DNA from: Sphingosinicella sp. YJ22
GTDB taxonomy: Bacteria > Pseudomonadota > Alphaproteobacteria > Sphingomonadales > Sphingomonadaceae
Length of the DNA: 40,732 nucleotides
Assembly: GCF_011320075.1 (NCBI RefSeq)
Contig: NZ_JAANPA010000032.1
Location: 1-40,732 of the forward strand
Direction: 5' to 3'
Position numbers and translations under genes: made by a program. Shown one piece after another: positions 26,050 through 35,358 of the stretch (positions within the stretch are counted from its first letter, which is position 1; each line of letters opens with the position of its first letter). Under the pieces are notes generated by a model that was not told where the DNA came from, did no database searches, and was given only the letters and a program-made list of their open reading frames with translations.

Positions 26050-27513
26050 GTGAACAGCTATTTGCGTCATTATATCGACGGCCAGTGGGTCGAGAGCGAG
26101 GGCGGCCGCCGGCACGAGGTGATCAGCCCGGCGACCGAGCAGCCGGTGTCCGAGGTGGTGCTCGGAAGCGCAGCCGACGTTGACAAGGCGGTGGCCGCGG
26201 CGCGGCGGGCGTTCGAGACCTTCTCGACGACGAGCAAGGAAGAGCGGGTCGCCCTGCTCGAGCGGATCGTCGCGGAATATCAGGCGCGGATGCCGCAGAT
26301 GGCGCGGGCGATCAGCGAGGAGATGGGCGCTCCGATCTCGATGGCGAGCACGGCGCAGGTTGGCGCGGGGCTCGGCCACCTCGTCACCGGAATCGCGGCG
26401 CTGAGGGACTTCGAGTTCGAGGAGAAGGTCGGGCCGAACATGGTGCTTCGCGAGCCGATCGGCGTCGTGGCGCTGATCACGCCGTGGAACTGGCCGCTCA
26501 ATCAGATCACTGCCAAGCTCGCGCCGGCGCTCGCCGCCGGCAACACCGTGGTGCTGAAGCCGTCCGAGCAGACTCCGGGCTGCGCCGCGATTTTCGCCGA
26601 GGCGGTACATGCCGCCGGTGTCCCGGCGGGCGTGTTCAACCTGGTGCAGGGCGACGGGCCGGGCGTCGGCACCGCGCTGGCGAAGCATCCGGACGTCGAC
26701 ATGGTGAGCTTCACCGGCTCGACCCGCGCCGGGATCCTCGTCGCCAAGAATGCCGCCGACACGGTCAAGCGGGTCCACCAGGAGCTTGGCGGCAAGTCGG
26801 CCAACATCATCCTGCCGGGCACACCGCTCGACAAGGCGCTGAAAGGCGCCGCTCTGCGCCTGCTGATGAATTCGGGCCAGAGCTGCATCGCGCCGATGCG
26901 CCTGCTCGTCCACCGCAGCCAGTATGACGAGGCGGTCGCCTGGCTTCGCGCCTTCTTCGAGAAGGCAGCGGTCGACGAGCCGCTCAAGGAAGGCCAGCAT
27001 ATCGGCCCGGTCGTGAACCGGCCGCAATATGAGAAGATCCAGGGCCTGATCGCCAAGGGCATCGAGGAAGGCGCCGAGCTGGTCGCCGGCGGCCCCGGCC
27101 GGGCCGAGGGCAAGGATTCCGGCTATTACGTCAAGCCGACCCTGTTCGCGGGCGTCACCAACGACATGACCATCGCCCGCGAGGAGATATTCGGGCCGGT
27201 GCTCGGGGTGCTGGTCTACGACAGTGTCGAGGAGGCGATCCGGATCGCCAACGACACCGTCTACGGCCTCGCCGCCTACGTGATGGGCGATCCGGCGCAG
27301 GCGCGCGACGTGGTGCGCAAGCTTCGCGCCGGAAGCGTGTTCGTGAACTCGGCCAATCTCGACCCGAACATCCCGTTCGGCGGCTACAAGCAGTCCGGCA
27401 ACGGGCGCGAGTTCGGCAAATATGGGATCGAGGAGTTCACCGAGCTCAAGGGCATCATCGGCGCGCTGCCGGAGGGGGCGGTGCCGGACATTCCGGCAGA
27501 GGCGGCTGCCTAG
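26050..27513 (+). CDS. Aldehyde dehydrogenase family protein
   Basis: This NAD(P)-dependent aldehyde dehydrogenase has 487 residues. The active-site Cys is C279 (NSGQSCIAP) and the general base is E245 ([10 protein letters not shown]). Cofactor motifs are [10 protein letters not shown] and FTGSTRAG; late motifs are [10 protein letters not shown] and [13 protein letters not shown]. The substrate is not deducible. The start is GTG with GGAG about seven bases upstream. A repeated GAGCGGCGCCG (26016-26026 and 26040-26050) covers the leader and the SD. The gene is convergent with the luciferase-like gene and the two stop codons overlap. Confidence 0.93.
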   Translation: MNSYLRHYIDGQWVESEGGRRHEVISPATEQPVSEVVLGSAADVDKAVAAARRAFETFSTTSKEERVALLERIVAEYQARMPQMARAISEEMGAPISMASTAQVGAGLGHLVTGIAALRDFEFEEKVGPNMVLREPIGVVALITPWNWPLNQITAKLAPALAAGNTVVLKPSEQTPGCAAIFAEAVHAAGVPAGVFNLVQGDGPGVGTALAKHPDVDMVSFTGSTRAGILVAKNAADTVKRVHQELGGKSANIILPGTPLDKALKGAALRLLMNSGQSCIAPMRLLVHRSQYDEAVAWLRAFFEKAAVDEPLKEGQHIGPVVNRPQYEKIQGLIAKGIEEGAELVAGGPGRAEGKDSGYYVKPTLFAGVTNDMTIAREEIFGPVLGVLVYDSVEEAIRIANDTVYGLAAYVMGDPAQARDVVRKLRAGSVFVNSANLDPNIPFGGYKQSGNGREFGKYGIEEFTELKGIIGALPEGAVPDIPAEAAA

Positions 27514-28502
27514 GCAGGAACCGGAGCGAAGGACTCCGCAAGCAGGCGGTAGGATTTCAGCCGGGCCTGATGGTCGTAGATCTGGCTGGTGATCATCAGT
27601 TCGTCGGCCCCGGTGCGGGCGACGAACTCCTCGATTTGGCGGCGCACGCTGTCGGGATTTCCGATCGCCGAGCAGGACAGGACGTTGTCGATCATCGCGC
27701 GCTCCCCCGGCCCCAAGGTGTCGAGATAGCCGGCGACCGGCGGCTTGAGCTTGCCGGGATTGCCGGTGCGCAGGGCGACAAAGGCCTGCTGCATCGAGGT
27801 GGCGAGAAGCTCGGCCTCCTCGTCGCTGTCGGCGGCGAAGACGTTGTAGCCGAGCATGACATAGGGCTCGGCGAGCTGCGCCGAGGGCTGGAAGGTCGAA
27901 CGGTAGACCTGGATCGCCTGCATCATCGCGTCGGGCGCAAAGTGGGAGGCGAAGGCGTAGGGCAGGCCGAGCATCGCCGCGAGCTGCGCGCCGAACAGGC
28001 TCGATCCCAAAATCCAGATCGGCACGTCGAGGCCTTCGCCCGGGACGGCGCGGACTCGGCGCGGCTCGGACGGGTGGAAATAGTCCATCAGCTCGACGAC
28101 GTCGTTGGGGAACTGGTTGGCGTCGGTGGCGAGGTTGCGGCGCAAGGCGCGGGCTGCGGCCTGGTCGGTGCCTGGCGCGCGGCCGAGACCGAGGTCGACG
28201 CGGCCGGGATGGAGCGCGGCGAGCGTGCCGAACTGCTCGGCGACCTGGAGCGGCGACCAGTTGGGCAGCATGATCCCGCCGGCGCCGATGCGGATCGTCG
28301 ACGTGCCTTCGGCGACATAGGCGAGGCAGACCGCGGTCGCAGCGCTGGCGACGCCCGGCATCGAATGATGCTCGGCCATCCAGAAGCGGTTGTAGCCGTG
28401 CGCCTCGGCGTGGCCGGCGAGATCGCGCGAATTGCGGAGGGCGGTCCCGACATCGCTTCCCTCGGGAACCGGCGCGAGATCGAGGACGGAGAAGGGGACC
28501 AT
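27510..28502 (-). CDS. LLM-class flavin-dependent oxidoreductase
   Basis: This 330-residue luciferase-like monooxygenase belongs to the MsnO8-like subgroup. It has [12 protein letters not shown], the early motif [35 protein letters not shown], and [16 protein letters not shown]. The C-terminal [13 protein letters not shown]...ADELMI is also typical. It should use FMNH2 and oxygen on an unknown substrate. The start is five bases after the stop of the upstream membrane protein, so it may be the last gene of the leftward glycan operon. No clear SD is seen. It shares its stop region (CCTAGG) with the convergent aldehyde dehydrogenase. Confidence 0.9.
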   Translation of the reverse strand: MVPFSVLDLAPVPEGSDVGTALRNSRDLAGHAEAHGYNRFWMAEHHSMPGVASAATAVCLAYVAEGTSTIRIGAGGIMLPNWSPLQVAEQFGTLAALHPGRVDLGLGRAPGTDQAAARALRRNLATDANQFPNDVVELMDYFHPSEPRRVRAVPGEGLDVPIWILGSSLFGAQLAAMLGLPYAFASHFAPDAMMQAIQVYRSTFQPSAQLAEPYVMLGYNVFAADSDEEAELLATSMQQAFVALRTGNPGKLKPPVAGYLDTLGPGERAMIDNVLSCSAIGNPDSVRRQIEEFVARTGADELMITSQIYDHQARLKSYRLLAESFAPVPA

Positions 28503-28507
28503 CGCCG

Positions 28508-30211
28508 CTATATGGGGTTGCGGCTCCCGGTTACGAGGCAGCGCGCGTCGAGAAGCACCAATTCGCCGCGGTGCAGGGTGCAGCCGGCGGCGCGCTGCTG
28601 GAGGACAGACGGCTGGCGGGCGAGCATCGCGCGGGCCTCTCCGACCGCGCGGGGAACGACGGTGGCCCAGCGGTCCGGAAGCTCGCCGCTCTCCACGAGC
28701 GTGCGGTCGACGGCGATCACATCGACGCGGAAACGGCTGACATAATCGGCGAGAACGGCCGGGTCCGGCGCCGAGACTGCGGCGAGGCTCACCTCAAGCC
28801 TCTGCTGAAGCGGGCCGAAATAGCCGGTGTGATACGGAATCGAATGCTCGATCGTGGCGAGCGCCTCGCGGCCGGTCAGCGCGGGGATGAAGTCGAGCTG
28901 GTCGCTGACCCCGCCGATCATCGTGCCTTGAGGCATCGCGGCGACGCGCCGGATGGCGTCCGGATCGCTCGGGCGGTTGAAGCCGGGAAGGGGCGTCGCG
29001 AAGGCGGCGAGCAGGAACAAGCCGGTGAGGCCGCCGACGATGGCGAGGCCCTTGCGCCGGCCCTCGCCCGCCCAGCGGTCCAGCAGCAGGCCGAGCATCT
29101 GGCCGATGGCGAGGAATTCGAGAATCGACAGCGTGCGCTGGGTGAAGCGGCTCGGCAGGTGAAGGCTGAACGCGACGGCGAGCGCGGCGAGGAACCAGGC
29201 GACGCCGGCAAGGATCGCCCAGACATAGACGAGGTCGCCAGGCTCCTCGTCGGGCTGGTAGCGGGTGCGGCGCACCGCGTCCCAGGCAAGGAGCAACATC
29301 GGCAACAGCAGCAGGATGTTGGGGACGACCGCCCAGCGGGTCGACCAGCAGGGCACGATCTCGGGAAGGACGCCCATCCGCGCCGAGCAGAGATAGTCGA
29401 TGTCGCCGTCGAGGCCGACGATGGTGCTCCGGCCCTCGGGCGTGCCGAGGTTGGGCATGGCGAGAGCCTCGCTGACGGTGAGCGAGGGCTCCCAACGGTC
29501 GGCGGAATCGGCGAGCGGAAGCGCGGCGAGCACGACCGCGCCGGCGGCGAGGCCGCCGAGCAGCCAGGACCTGAGGTCGAAATCGATCCGGAACGGGCGC
29601 CAACCGATGCGCGACAGGCCGATCATGGTGACCCCGACGATGGCGGTGCTCGGATAGAGTAGGCCGAGCACGAACAAAGCCGGGATCATCGTCCAGGCGC
29701 GACCCCGCAGCAGGCCGTCGAGAAAGACGAGGAACAGCGGCGTCGAGAAGGCGCGCGGGGTGGCGCTGTAGATCGAATCCTCGTGGATCACGAAGCCGAT
29801 GACGAAGGCGGCGGCGACGAAGGCGGCGAGCGGGCGCTTCGTCATGAGCATCGCGACCCGCCACGCCATCCAGGCGGAGAGTGCGAGAAGGGCGAGCGGC
29901 AGGAGGCGCGCGAAGACGGTCGGCGTGAGGCCGACTGCCTCGGCGGCGCCGTAGATGGCGCGGTAGAAGGGCGGGCAGACCGACTGCCAATAATCGGCGA
30001 TGAGGTCGCCCTGCATCGCCGCGGAATCGCCGAGACGGCTCATCCAGGCGAGGAACTGGCGGGCGTCGTCCTGGATCGTGAAGGGGGCGTAGGTCAGCGT
30101 GCCCGGCTCGAAGAAGGCGAGGTAGGTGTAGATGAGCGCGGTGACCGCGGTGAGGGCGTAGAGCAGGTTCCGCGAGGACCGCTCGTCGGAGAGCTGGAAC
30201 ATCGTCGTCAT
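28508..30211 (-). CDS. Multi-spanning membrane protein, GT-C glycosyltransferase-like
   Basis: The 567-residue integral membrane protein has roughly ten or more hydrophobic helices. The first extracytoplasmic loop contains [11 protein letters not shown] (D48, D49), an acidic motif in the place where GT-C glycosyltransferases carry their catalytic Asp. The C-terminal 130 residues are less hydrophobic ([36 protein letters not shown]), consistent with a periplasmic domain. The start ATG at 30211 overlaps the preceding gene by four bases (ATGA). A longer frame to 30577 is antisense-free but lies inside that gene. It probably transfers a sugar from a polyprenyl carrier; donor and acceptor are unknown. 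Confidence 0.8.
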   Translation of the reverse strand: MTTMFQLSDERSSRNLLYALTAVTALIYTYLAFFEPGTLTYAPFTIQDDARQFLAWMSRLGDSAAMQGDLIADYWQSVCPPFYRAIYGAAEAVGLTPTVFARLLPLALLALSAWMAWRVAMLMTKRPLAAFVAAAFVIGFVIHEDSIYSATPRAFSTPLFLVFLDGLLRGRAWTMIPALFVLGLLYPSTAIVGVTMIGLSRIGWRPFRIDFDLRSWLLGGLAAGAVVLAALPLADSADRWEPSLTVSEALAMPNLGTPEGRSTIVGLDGDIDYLCSARMGVLPEIVPCWSTRWAVVPNILLLLPMLLLAWDAVRRTRYQPDEEPGDLVYVWAILAGVAWFLAALAVAFSLHLPSRFTQRTLSILEFLAIGQMLGLLLDRWAGEGRRKGLAIVGGLTGLFLLAAFATPLPGFNRPSDPDAIRRVAAMPQGTMIGGVSDQLDFIPALTGREALATIEHSIPYHTGYFGPLQQRLEVSLAAVSAPDPAVLADYVSRFRVDVIAVDRTLVESGELPDRWATVVPRAVGEARAMLARQPSVLQQRAAGCTLHRGELVLLDARCLVTGSRNPI

Positions 30212-31143
30212 GCGCCTTGCTTGCCCTTGCGGTCGAGATAGTCGCCCATGAAGGGGAGGCCGGCGAGGGCGGGGAGGAGGTAGCGCAAGGTGGCGAGAAC
30301 GCCGAGCACCGCGGCCTGCCCTGGCGACAGGAACTCGCGGTAGAGGAACAGGATGGCGGCGTCGCGCGTGCCGATGCCGGCCATGGTGAAGGGGAGAAGG
30401 CCGGCGAGGATCGCCAGCGTCGCGAACGCCATGTTGTCGACGAACGGCACCGGCGAGAGCGCCTGGGCGAACAGCCAGAATTGGGCGAGGTGACCGCCCC
30501 AGATGGCGAGCGACACCGCGACCACCTTGAGCGCGCGCGCGGGCTCGGCCCACAGCCATTGCGTACCGGCCTGCCACTCGTCGGCGAAGCCGGCGATCCA
30601 GGTGCCGGTCTTGCCTGGCGCCCAGCGGCCGATCAGGGCGATCGTTCGCGACGCGAGCTTACCTGGCGAGAGCAGGACGACCAGCATCGTGAGCAAAGCG
30701 GCGGTGCCGAGGGCGGCGAGCAGGTAAAGCGGCTCGCCGAAGCCGACCCAGAGCAGGGCGAGAACGCCCCAGAAGAGCAGGGCGGCCATGTCGAGCGAAC
30801 GCTCCATGACGACCAGCGCGACGGCGAGCTTTGTGCCGAAGCCGTGGCGGCCGGTCAGAACGACGCCCTTGGCGACGTCGCCCATCTTGGACGGGAGGAC
30901 GAGGTTGAGCGTCGAGGCGCCGAGGATCAGCCGGGTCGCCGCGCCGAGGCTGAGCGGCGCGCGCGACAGCATGCGCAGGCGCTGCGCCGTCACCATGGTC
31001 AGCGGGATCACGGTCGCGAGGCCGGCCGCGAGCCACCAGGGATTAGCGGCGGCGACGGCGGCGAGGATCGCGTCGACATTGACCTGCCACCAGATGATGG
31101 CGAGCAGGACGAGGCTGACCAGCAGCCCGATCGCTTTCTTCAT
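30208..31143 (-). CDS. Lysylphosphatidylglycerol-synthase-TM / flippase-like membrane protein
   Basis: The 311-residue protein has about eight membrane helices and the UPF0104/LPG_synthase_TM pattern: RLRMLSRAPLSLGAATRL, LNLVLPSKMGDVAKGVVL, VMERSLDMAALLF, and the late FTMAGIGTRDAAILFLY. It lacks the LPG synthetase domain, so it is the stand-alone type often found beside glycosyltransferases, where a lipid or polyprenyl-sugar flippase role has been proposed. It is translationally coupled to the GT-C-like gene and lies four bases after the GT2 stop. Confidence 0.88.
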   Translation of the reverse strand: MKKAIGLLVSLVLLAIIWWQVNVDAILAAVAAANPWWLAAGLATVIPLTMVTAQRLRMLSRAPLSLGAATRLILGASTLNLVLPSKMGDVAKGVVLTGRHGFGTKLAVALVVMERSLDMAALLFWGVLALLWVGFGEPLYLLAALGTAALLTMLVVLLSPGKLASRTIALIGRWAPGKTGTWIAGFADEWQAGTQWLWAEPARALKVVAVSLAIWGGHLAQFWLFAQALSPVPFVDNMAFATLAILAGLLPFTMAGIGTRDAAILFLYREFLSPGQAAVLGVLATLRYLLPALAGLPFMGDYLDRKGKQGA

Positions 31144-31147
31144 GAGG

Positions 31148-32176
31148 CTAACGTGGCGGGCCGCCCATGATGCGGCCCGGCGGCGCGACGTCGGGGTGCG
31201 CGGCGCCCCTCTCGCGCAGCAGCCGCGCCGCAGTGTCGCGTTCGGCGCGGTCCTGGCGGTGCATATACTGGATGTCCTGGAGCAGTCGGCGGTTGATCGC
31301 GAACAGCTCCCCCAAAAGGCCGGCGACCCAGAACAGCAGGGCGGTGATCAGAAGCACCGCGGCGGCGACCAGGCTCGGCACGTGCGCCCGGTCCGTGCCG
31401 CCGAAATAGAGGATCAGCCAGCGCAGCATCAGCGCCGCTCCGAACAAGGCCAGCGGCAGCCCGAGGAGGAAGAAGGTCTTGCCCGGCTTGTAGACGAAGA
31501 AGGCCTTGAGGATCGACGAGATCGAGCGGCGGACATAGTCGCGGATCGACTTGACCAGCCGCGACGGCCGAGTCTCGCCATTCACCCGGATCGGCACCGA
31601 GACGATGCGGAAGTCGGAAAGCCCCGCCTGGATGATCGATTCCAGCGTGTAGGTGTAGCTGTCGAAGACGTTGATGCGCAGCGCGACGTCGCGGTGGAGG
31701 GCGCGGAAACCGCTCGGAGCGTCGGCGACGTCGGTCCGCGACACGATCTGGACGACGCGGCTGCCGAGGCGCTGCAGGAAGCGCTTGGTGCGGCTGAAAT
31801 GCTCGATGTCGGGGATCGGGCGGGCGCCGATCACATATTGCGCCTCGCGGTCGAGGATCGGCTGGATCAGCTTGGGGATGTCGTCGGCGTTATACTGGTT
31901 GTCGGCGTCGGTGTTGACGATGATGTCCGCGCCTTCCGCGAGGCCGCGGTGGAGGCCGGCCATGAAGCCATGGGCGAGGCCCATGTTCACCGGCAGGTCG
32001 ACGATATGATCGACTCCGTGCGCCTTGGCGACCTCGACGGTGCGGTCCTTGCTGCCGTCGTTGATGATCAGCCACTCGACCACGTCGACGCCCGGCACCT
32101 CGCGCGGAAGGCAGGCGAGCGCCTCGGGGAGCGACTCCTCCTCATTGTAGCAGGGGATCTGGATGATGAGCTTCAC
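31148..32176 (-). CDS. GT2 glycosyltransferase, polyprenyl-phosphate sugar synthase type
   Basis: This GT-A family 2 enzyme has the N-terminal fold IIQIPCYNEEESL, IINDGSKDRT, the DxD motif in NTDADNQY (residues 90-92), and the family segment DAPSGFRALHRDVALR. Two C-terminal hydrophobic helices (FFLLGLPLALFGAALML; LVAAAVLLITALLFWVAGLL) anchor it to the membrane, as in DPM1/GtrB-like enzymes that load a sugar on polyprenyl phosphate. The chosen start is GTG at 32176 (MKLIIQIP, 342 residues). A TTG at 32245 would add an atypical 23 residues. No SD is seen, so the mRNA may be leaderless. It heads the leftward operon. Confidence 0.9.
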   Translation of the reverse strand: MKLIIQIPCYNEEESLPEALACLPREVPGVDVVEWLIINDGSKDRTVEVAKAHGVDHIVDLPVNMGLAHGFMAGLHRGLAEGADIIVNTDADNQYNADDIPKLIQPILDREAQYVIGARPIPDIEHFSRTKRFLQRLGSRVVQIVSRTDVADAPSGFRALHRDVALRINVFDSYTYTLESIIQAGLSDFRIVSVPIRVNGETRPSRLVKSIRDYVRRSISSILKAFFVYKPGKTFFLLGLPLALFGAALMLRWLILYFGGTDRAHVPSLVAAAVLLITALLFWVAGLLGELFAINRRLLQDIQYMHRQDRAERDTAARLLRERGAAHPDVAPPGRIMGGPPR

Positions 32177-32307
32177 GGGAGGAAAGTTCGCTTGCGAGGT
32201 TGAGAATTGTGCGCGAGCTATCGCCCGCCGCGCGCCGCTGTCCAATCAAAAAGTTGCCGGGAGGGGCGGCGCCGCTCTAGAGGCGCCCGCAGCCAGGGAG
32301 TCCCGCC
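32177..32307. promoter_or_regulatory. Divergent promoter region of the glycan locus
   Basis: This 131-base region separates the leftward GT2 operon and the rightward FrhB-like operon and must contain both promoters. A GGCGCC pair (32268-32273 and 32282-32287) can form a small stem around CTCTAGA just upstream of the FrhB-like SD. No consensus -35/-10 is clear. Confidence 0.4.
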
Positions 32308-33669
32308 ATTTCCATTGAGGTTCAAGACAGGGTCGCCGAGCGGCTTGAGCGCAAGGTCGTTCGGCCGGGCATCTGCGTCGGCTGCGGCGCCTGCGTCGCG
32401 CTCGACCGGACCGGAGCCTCGCGCATGGAGCGGACTCCGCGCGGGCCCCAGCCCGTCTTTGCGCCGGGCGCTGACCTGCCCGAGCTCGCCTGGGAGGCGT
32501 GCCCCGGCAAGGGCGTCGACTATCCCAAGCTCTACATCGACCATTATGGCCGGCTTCCGGACAGCTGGCTGGTCGGCAACATCGTCGCGACCCGCACCGG
32601 CCATGCCGCCGATCCGGCGATCCGCGCCGTCGGCGCGTCGGGCGGGGTCACCACCGCGGTGCTCATCCACCTGCTCGAGAGCGGCCGAATCGACGGCGCG
32701 ATCGTCGTTCGCCAGGGCGTGCCGGCGCCGCTCGACGCGAGCGCGGTGATCGCGACCAGCCGCGACGAGATCATCGCCGCCGCGCAGTCGGTCTACATTC
32801 CGGTTTCGGTGCTCGACATCCTGCCGCGGCTTGAGCCGGGCAAGCGCTATGCCGTGACGCTGGTGCCGGAGCAGGCGGCGGCACTTCGGCGGCTGCAGGC
32901 GTCGGGCCATCCAAAGGCTCAGCAGATCGAGTTCGTGCTCGGGCCCTATACCGGCACCGCGCTCTACCCGGCGGCGATCGACAATTTCCTTCGCTCGCAC
33001 GGGGTGAGGAAGGACGACCCAGTCACCAGCCTCGAATGGCGCGCCGGCGAGTGGCCGGGCTATCTCGAGATCCGCACCAAGAGCGGCAAGGTGCTTCGCT
33101 CGAAGAAGGTCTATTACAACTTCCTCATTCCCTTCTTCGTCACCCGGGCGAGCCTGCAGAGCATGGATTTCGCCAACGAGTTTTGCGACCTGTCGGTAGG
33201 CGACGCCTGGTCGCCGAAGTTCGAGGCGGAAGGCGGCGGCCATTCGGTGGTGGTCACCCGAAGCGCGAAGATGGAGGCGGTGATCGCCGAGATGGTGGCG
33301 GCCGGTCAGCTTGCGCTGGAGCCCGAGGACAACCTCAAGGCGACCGAGATGCACGGCCACATGATCGACTTCAAGAAACGCGGCGGCCACATCCGCAATA
33401 CGTGGCGCCGCCGCTGGGGCCGTGCCGCGCCCGATTACGGCATGCGTCCGTCGCATGTGCCGGCCTCGCGCAAGGCGGTGGAGCTCGCCATTTCCGGCCT
33501 GTTCGTCGTCGGCGGCACCGGCCTCGCGCGCGGCGTGCTGCGCATGATCCCGGAGAAGGTCATCGGTCCGGTGTTCAACAAGATGCGCCTGTCGTGGAAG
33601 AATCTGAGCAAGCCGACCAAGCGCAAGGGCCTGGCCGACTTCAAGATGATCGTCGACGAGCGCGAGTGA
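32308..33669 (+). CDS. FrhB/FdhB-like iron-sulfur flavoprotein, probable ATT start
   Basis: This protein of the coenzyme F420 hydrogenase/dehydrogenase beta-subunit family has 453 residues. A ferredoxin-like cluster, GICVGCGACV (C23, C26, C29) plus C65 in EACPGKG, can bind one 4Fe-4S centre. The N-terminal family domain contains AVGASGGVTTAVLIHLLESG. The C-terminal domain has FCDLSVGDAWSP. The frame opens after a TAG at 32278-32280 and has no ATG, GTG, TTG or CTG before the Cys motif. ATT at 32308 lies seven bases after AGGGAG (32295-32300) and is the best start; an internal ATG at 32425 would remove the cluster. In polysaccharide loci such proteins are thought to act as sugar oxidoreductases. 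It is coupled to the next gene by GTGA. Confidence 0.82.
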   Translation: MSIEVQDRVAERLERKVVRPGICVGCGACVALDRTGASRMERTPRGPQPVFAPGADLPELAWEACPGKGVDYPKLYIDHYGRLPDSWLVGNIVATRTGHAADPAIRAVGASGGVTTAVLIHLLESGRIDGAIVVRQGVPAPLDASAVIATSRDEIIAAAQSVYIPVSVLDILPRLEPGKRYAVTLVPEQAAALRRLQASGHPKAQQIEFVLGPYTGTALYPAAIDNFLRSHGVRKDDPVTSLEWRAGEWPGYLEIRTKSGKVLRSKKVYYNFLIPFFVTRASLQSMDFANEFCDLSVGDAWSPKFEAEGGGHSVVVTRSAKMEAVIAEMVAAGQLALEPEDNLKATEMHGHMIDFKKRGGHIRNTWRRRWGRAAPDYGMRPSHVPASRKAVELAISGLFVVGGTGLARGVLRMIPEKVIGPVFNKMRLSWKNLSKPTKRKGLADFKMIVDERE

Positions 33670-35264
33670 CGGGTCTCGACCTCCACGCGCCGCTGGAGCG
33701 CCTTGCCCGCAGCTGGGCGCCGCGCATCCTGACGCAGCTGTGCCGCGACGCGACCTCGCCGCTCTATGGCTGCGCCGACCGCAACTGGTGGCACTACAAG
33801 ATCCGCGACTTCCCCTCGATCATCCTCCAGCAGGCGGGCTACGCGATGCACCTCGCCGGGCAGCATCCGGCGTGGAGCGCGGACAAGGTGGCGCTGGACG
33901 CTGTCGCGGCGGCGAGCGCACGCTTCTGGAACGAGCGGGCGAAGAAGCATTACGCGTTCGAGGAATATTATCCTTGGGAGCAGGGTTACCCGCCGCTCGC
34001 TTTCTCGACGCTGGCGATGGCCAAGCTCGCCGCGGCCGGCGTGGTGCCTGTCGAAGAGATCCGCCCAGGCCTTCTCGTCGCGGCGCGGCAGCTGCGCACG
34101 CGGGTGGAAGAGAAGGCAGGCAACCAGCAGGTCGCCGGCCTCGCAGCCTTGGCGTGGATCGACAAGGTCCTGCCCGGCGACGCCGATCCCGCCGCATTCG
34201 CTCGTCAGAAGGCGGCGACGCTCGCGCTGCAGCATGAGGAGGGCTGGTATTGGGAATATGACGGCCCGGACCTCGGCTATCTCGCCGTCACCATCGACTG
34301 CCTGTGGGACCTCTACGACGCCACCGGCGACCAGGATTTTCGCGCCAGCATCGCCAGCGCGCTGAGCTTCACCGCCCAGTTCGTGGCCGCCTCGCCGCGC
34401 GGCATCGGCCAGCACAACAGCCGCAACACCGATTACCTCGTGCCCTACGGCATCGTCCGCTCGGCGCTGGAAGGCGAGGGGGCCGAGAAGCGCGATGCGG
34501 CTCTGATCGCGGTCACCGCATTCGCGAACGCCGACCGGCCCGACCATTTCTTCGCCGCGGTCGATGACCGTTACATCTGCCACTATATCGGCCAGTCGGT
34601 GTTCCGCTCGCTCCTTCTGCTGCGCGATCGCCCGCTCGACAGCCTGCCGTCCGCGCCGCCCAAGCCGCGCCTGATCCCGGGCAGCGGCCATTATCTCGAG
34701 CCGGGCCTGGTCGTGTCGTGCCGTAAGGGCGGCATCCTCACCGTCACTCGGGGCGAGGCGGAAGCGAGCGACTTCGGCTGGATCGTCGAGCGCGGCGCCA
34801 AGCAATATGTCAGCCATTGGTGGAGCGACGCCTGGCGCTTCACGCAAGATGCAGGGGGGATCGTCGTCGAAGGCGAGATGTTCCCGCACAAGGAGCGCCT
34901 GTCGACGCCGCCCAAGCATATCGTGCTGCGCATGCTGAGCTTCGTTCTCGGCCGCCGTCTCACCGCGCTCCTCAAGCGCGTGCTGATCTTCAAGCGCGGC
35001 GGCACCGGCCTCGGCTTCACGCGGCGCATCTCGTGGGATGCTGAGGGCGTGGAGATCGACGACCGGATCACCGGCCTTCAGCCGTCCGACCGTCTCGTCC
35101 GCGCCCCGCGTGCGTCCAAGCGTCACGTCGCCAGCGCCGACAGCTTCCACCGGCAAGATCTCGCGCTCGACCGCGGCTTCGTCCGCGAGGAGGAGCGCAG
35201 CGAGGCCGGCGGCGAGGTCCGCATCGTCACGCGCCTCCGCCGAGGCGTTGCTTCAAGCCGCTAA
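33666..35264 (+). CDS. Predicted (alpha/alpha) toroid plus beta-sandwich protein of the glycan locus
   Basis: The 532-residue protein begins with a GTG that overlaps the FrhB-like stop (GTGA). Residues about 1-330 look like an (alpha/alpha)6 toroid, with repeated helical segments and aromatic-rich loops: DRNWWHYKIRDFPSIILQQ, HYAFEEYYPWEQGYPP and HEEGWYWEYDGPDLGYL. Residues about 335-530 look beta-rich (HYLEPGLVVSCRKGGILTVTR; SDFGWIVERGAKQYVSHWW; GEMFPHKERLS). This two-part layout recalls heparinase II/III-like lyases and related glycan-active enzymes. No signal peptide is visible. A role in trimming or modifying the glycan is inference; I cannot name a family with confidence. Confidence 0.78.
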   Translation: MTGLDLHAPLERLARSWAPRILTQLCRDATSPLYGCADRNWWHYKIRDFPSIILQQAGYAMHLAGQHPAWSADKVALDAVAAASARFWNERAKKHYAFEEYYPWEQGYPPLAFSTLAMAKLAAAGVVPVEEIRPGLLVAARQLRTRVEEKAGNQQVAGLAALAWIDKVLPGDADPAAFARQKAATLALQHEEGWYWEYDGPDLGYLAVTIDCLWDLYDATGDQDFRASIASALSFTAQFVAASPRGIGQHNSRNTDYLVPYGIVRSALEGEGAEKRDAALIAVTAFANADRPDHFFAAVDDRYICHYIGQSVFRSLLLLRDRPLDSLPSAPPKPRLIPGSGHYLEPGLVVSCRKGGILTVTRGEAEASDFGWIVERGAKQYVSHWWSDAWRFTQDAGGIVVEGEMFPHKERLSTPPKHIVLRMLSFVLGRRLTALLKRVLIFKRGGTGLGFTRRISWDAEGVEIDDRITGLQPSDRLVRAPRASKRHVASADSFHRQDLALDRGFVREEERSEAGGEVRIVTRLRRGVASSR

Positions 35265-35303
35265 GCCGCCATTTTTCTGCCGCGTGCGTCGCCTACATGA
35301 AGG

Positions 35304-35328
35304 GGAACGTTGCTTTGACCCTGCCGTT
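35304..35328 (+). promoter_or_regulatory. EcfG-type (general stress response) promoter
   Basis: GGAAC (35304-35308) and CGTT (35325-35328) are separated by 16 bases, matching the alphaproteobacterial sigma-EcfG consensus GGAAC-N16/17-CGTT. The expected start site is about 35335, giving a short leader that includes the SD GGAGG (35344-35348) and the GT4 start at 35359. Only one such pair was noticed in intergenic DNA of this window. Confidence 0.6.
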
Positions 35329-35358
35329 GGCAGGTGCGGCGCAGGAGGCGTCGGACGA

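Noticed and set aside
26016-26050. Direct repeat GAGCGGCGCCG in the aldehyde dehydrogenase leader as a mobile-element footprint
   Set aside because: Only two 11-base GC-rich copies, one overlapping the SD and start codon; chance or simple duplication is enough to explain it.
35320-35334. Small hairpin CCTGCC-GTT-GGCAGG as a terminator for the toroid gene
   Set aside because: The stem is only six base pairs, lacks a T-run and overlaps the EcfG-type promoter, which explains part of the sequence.
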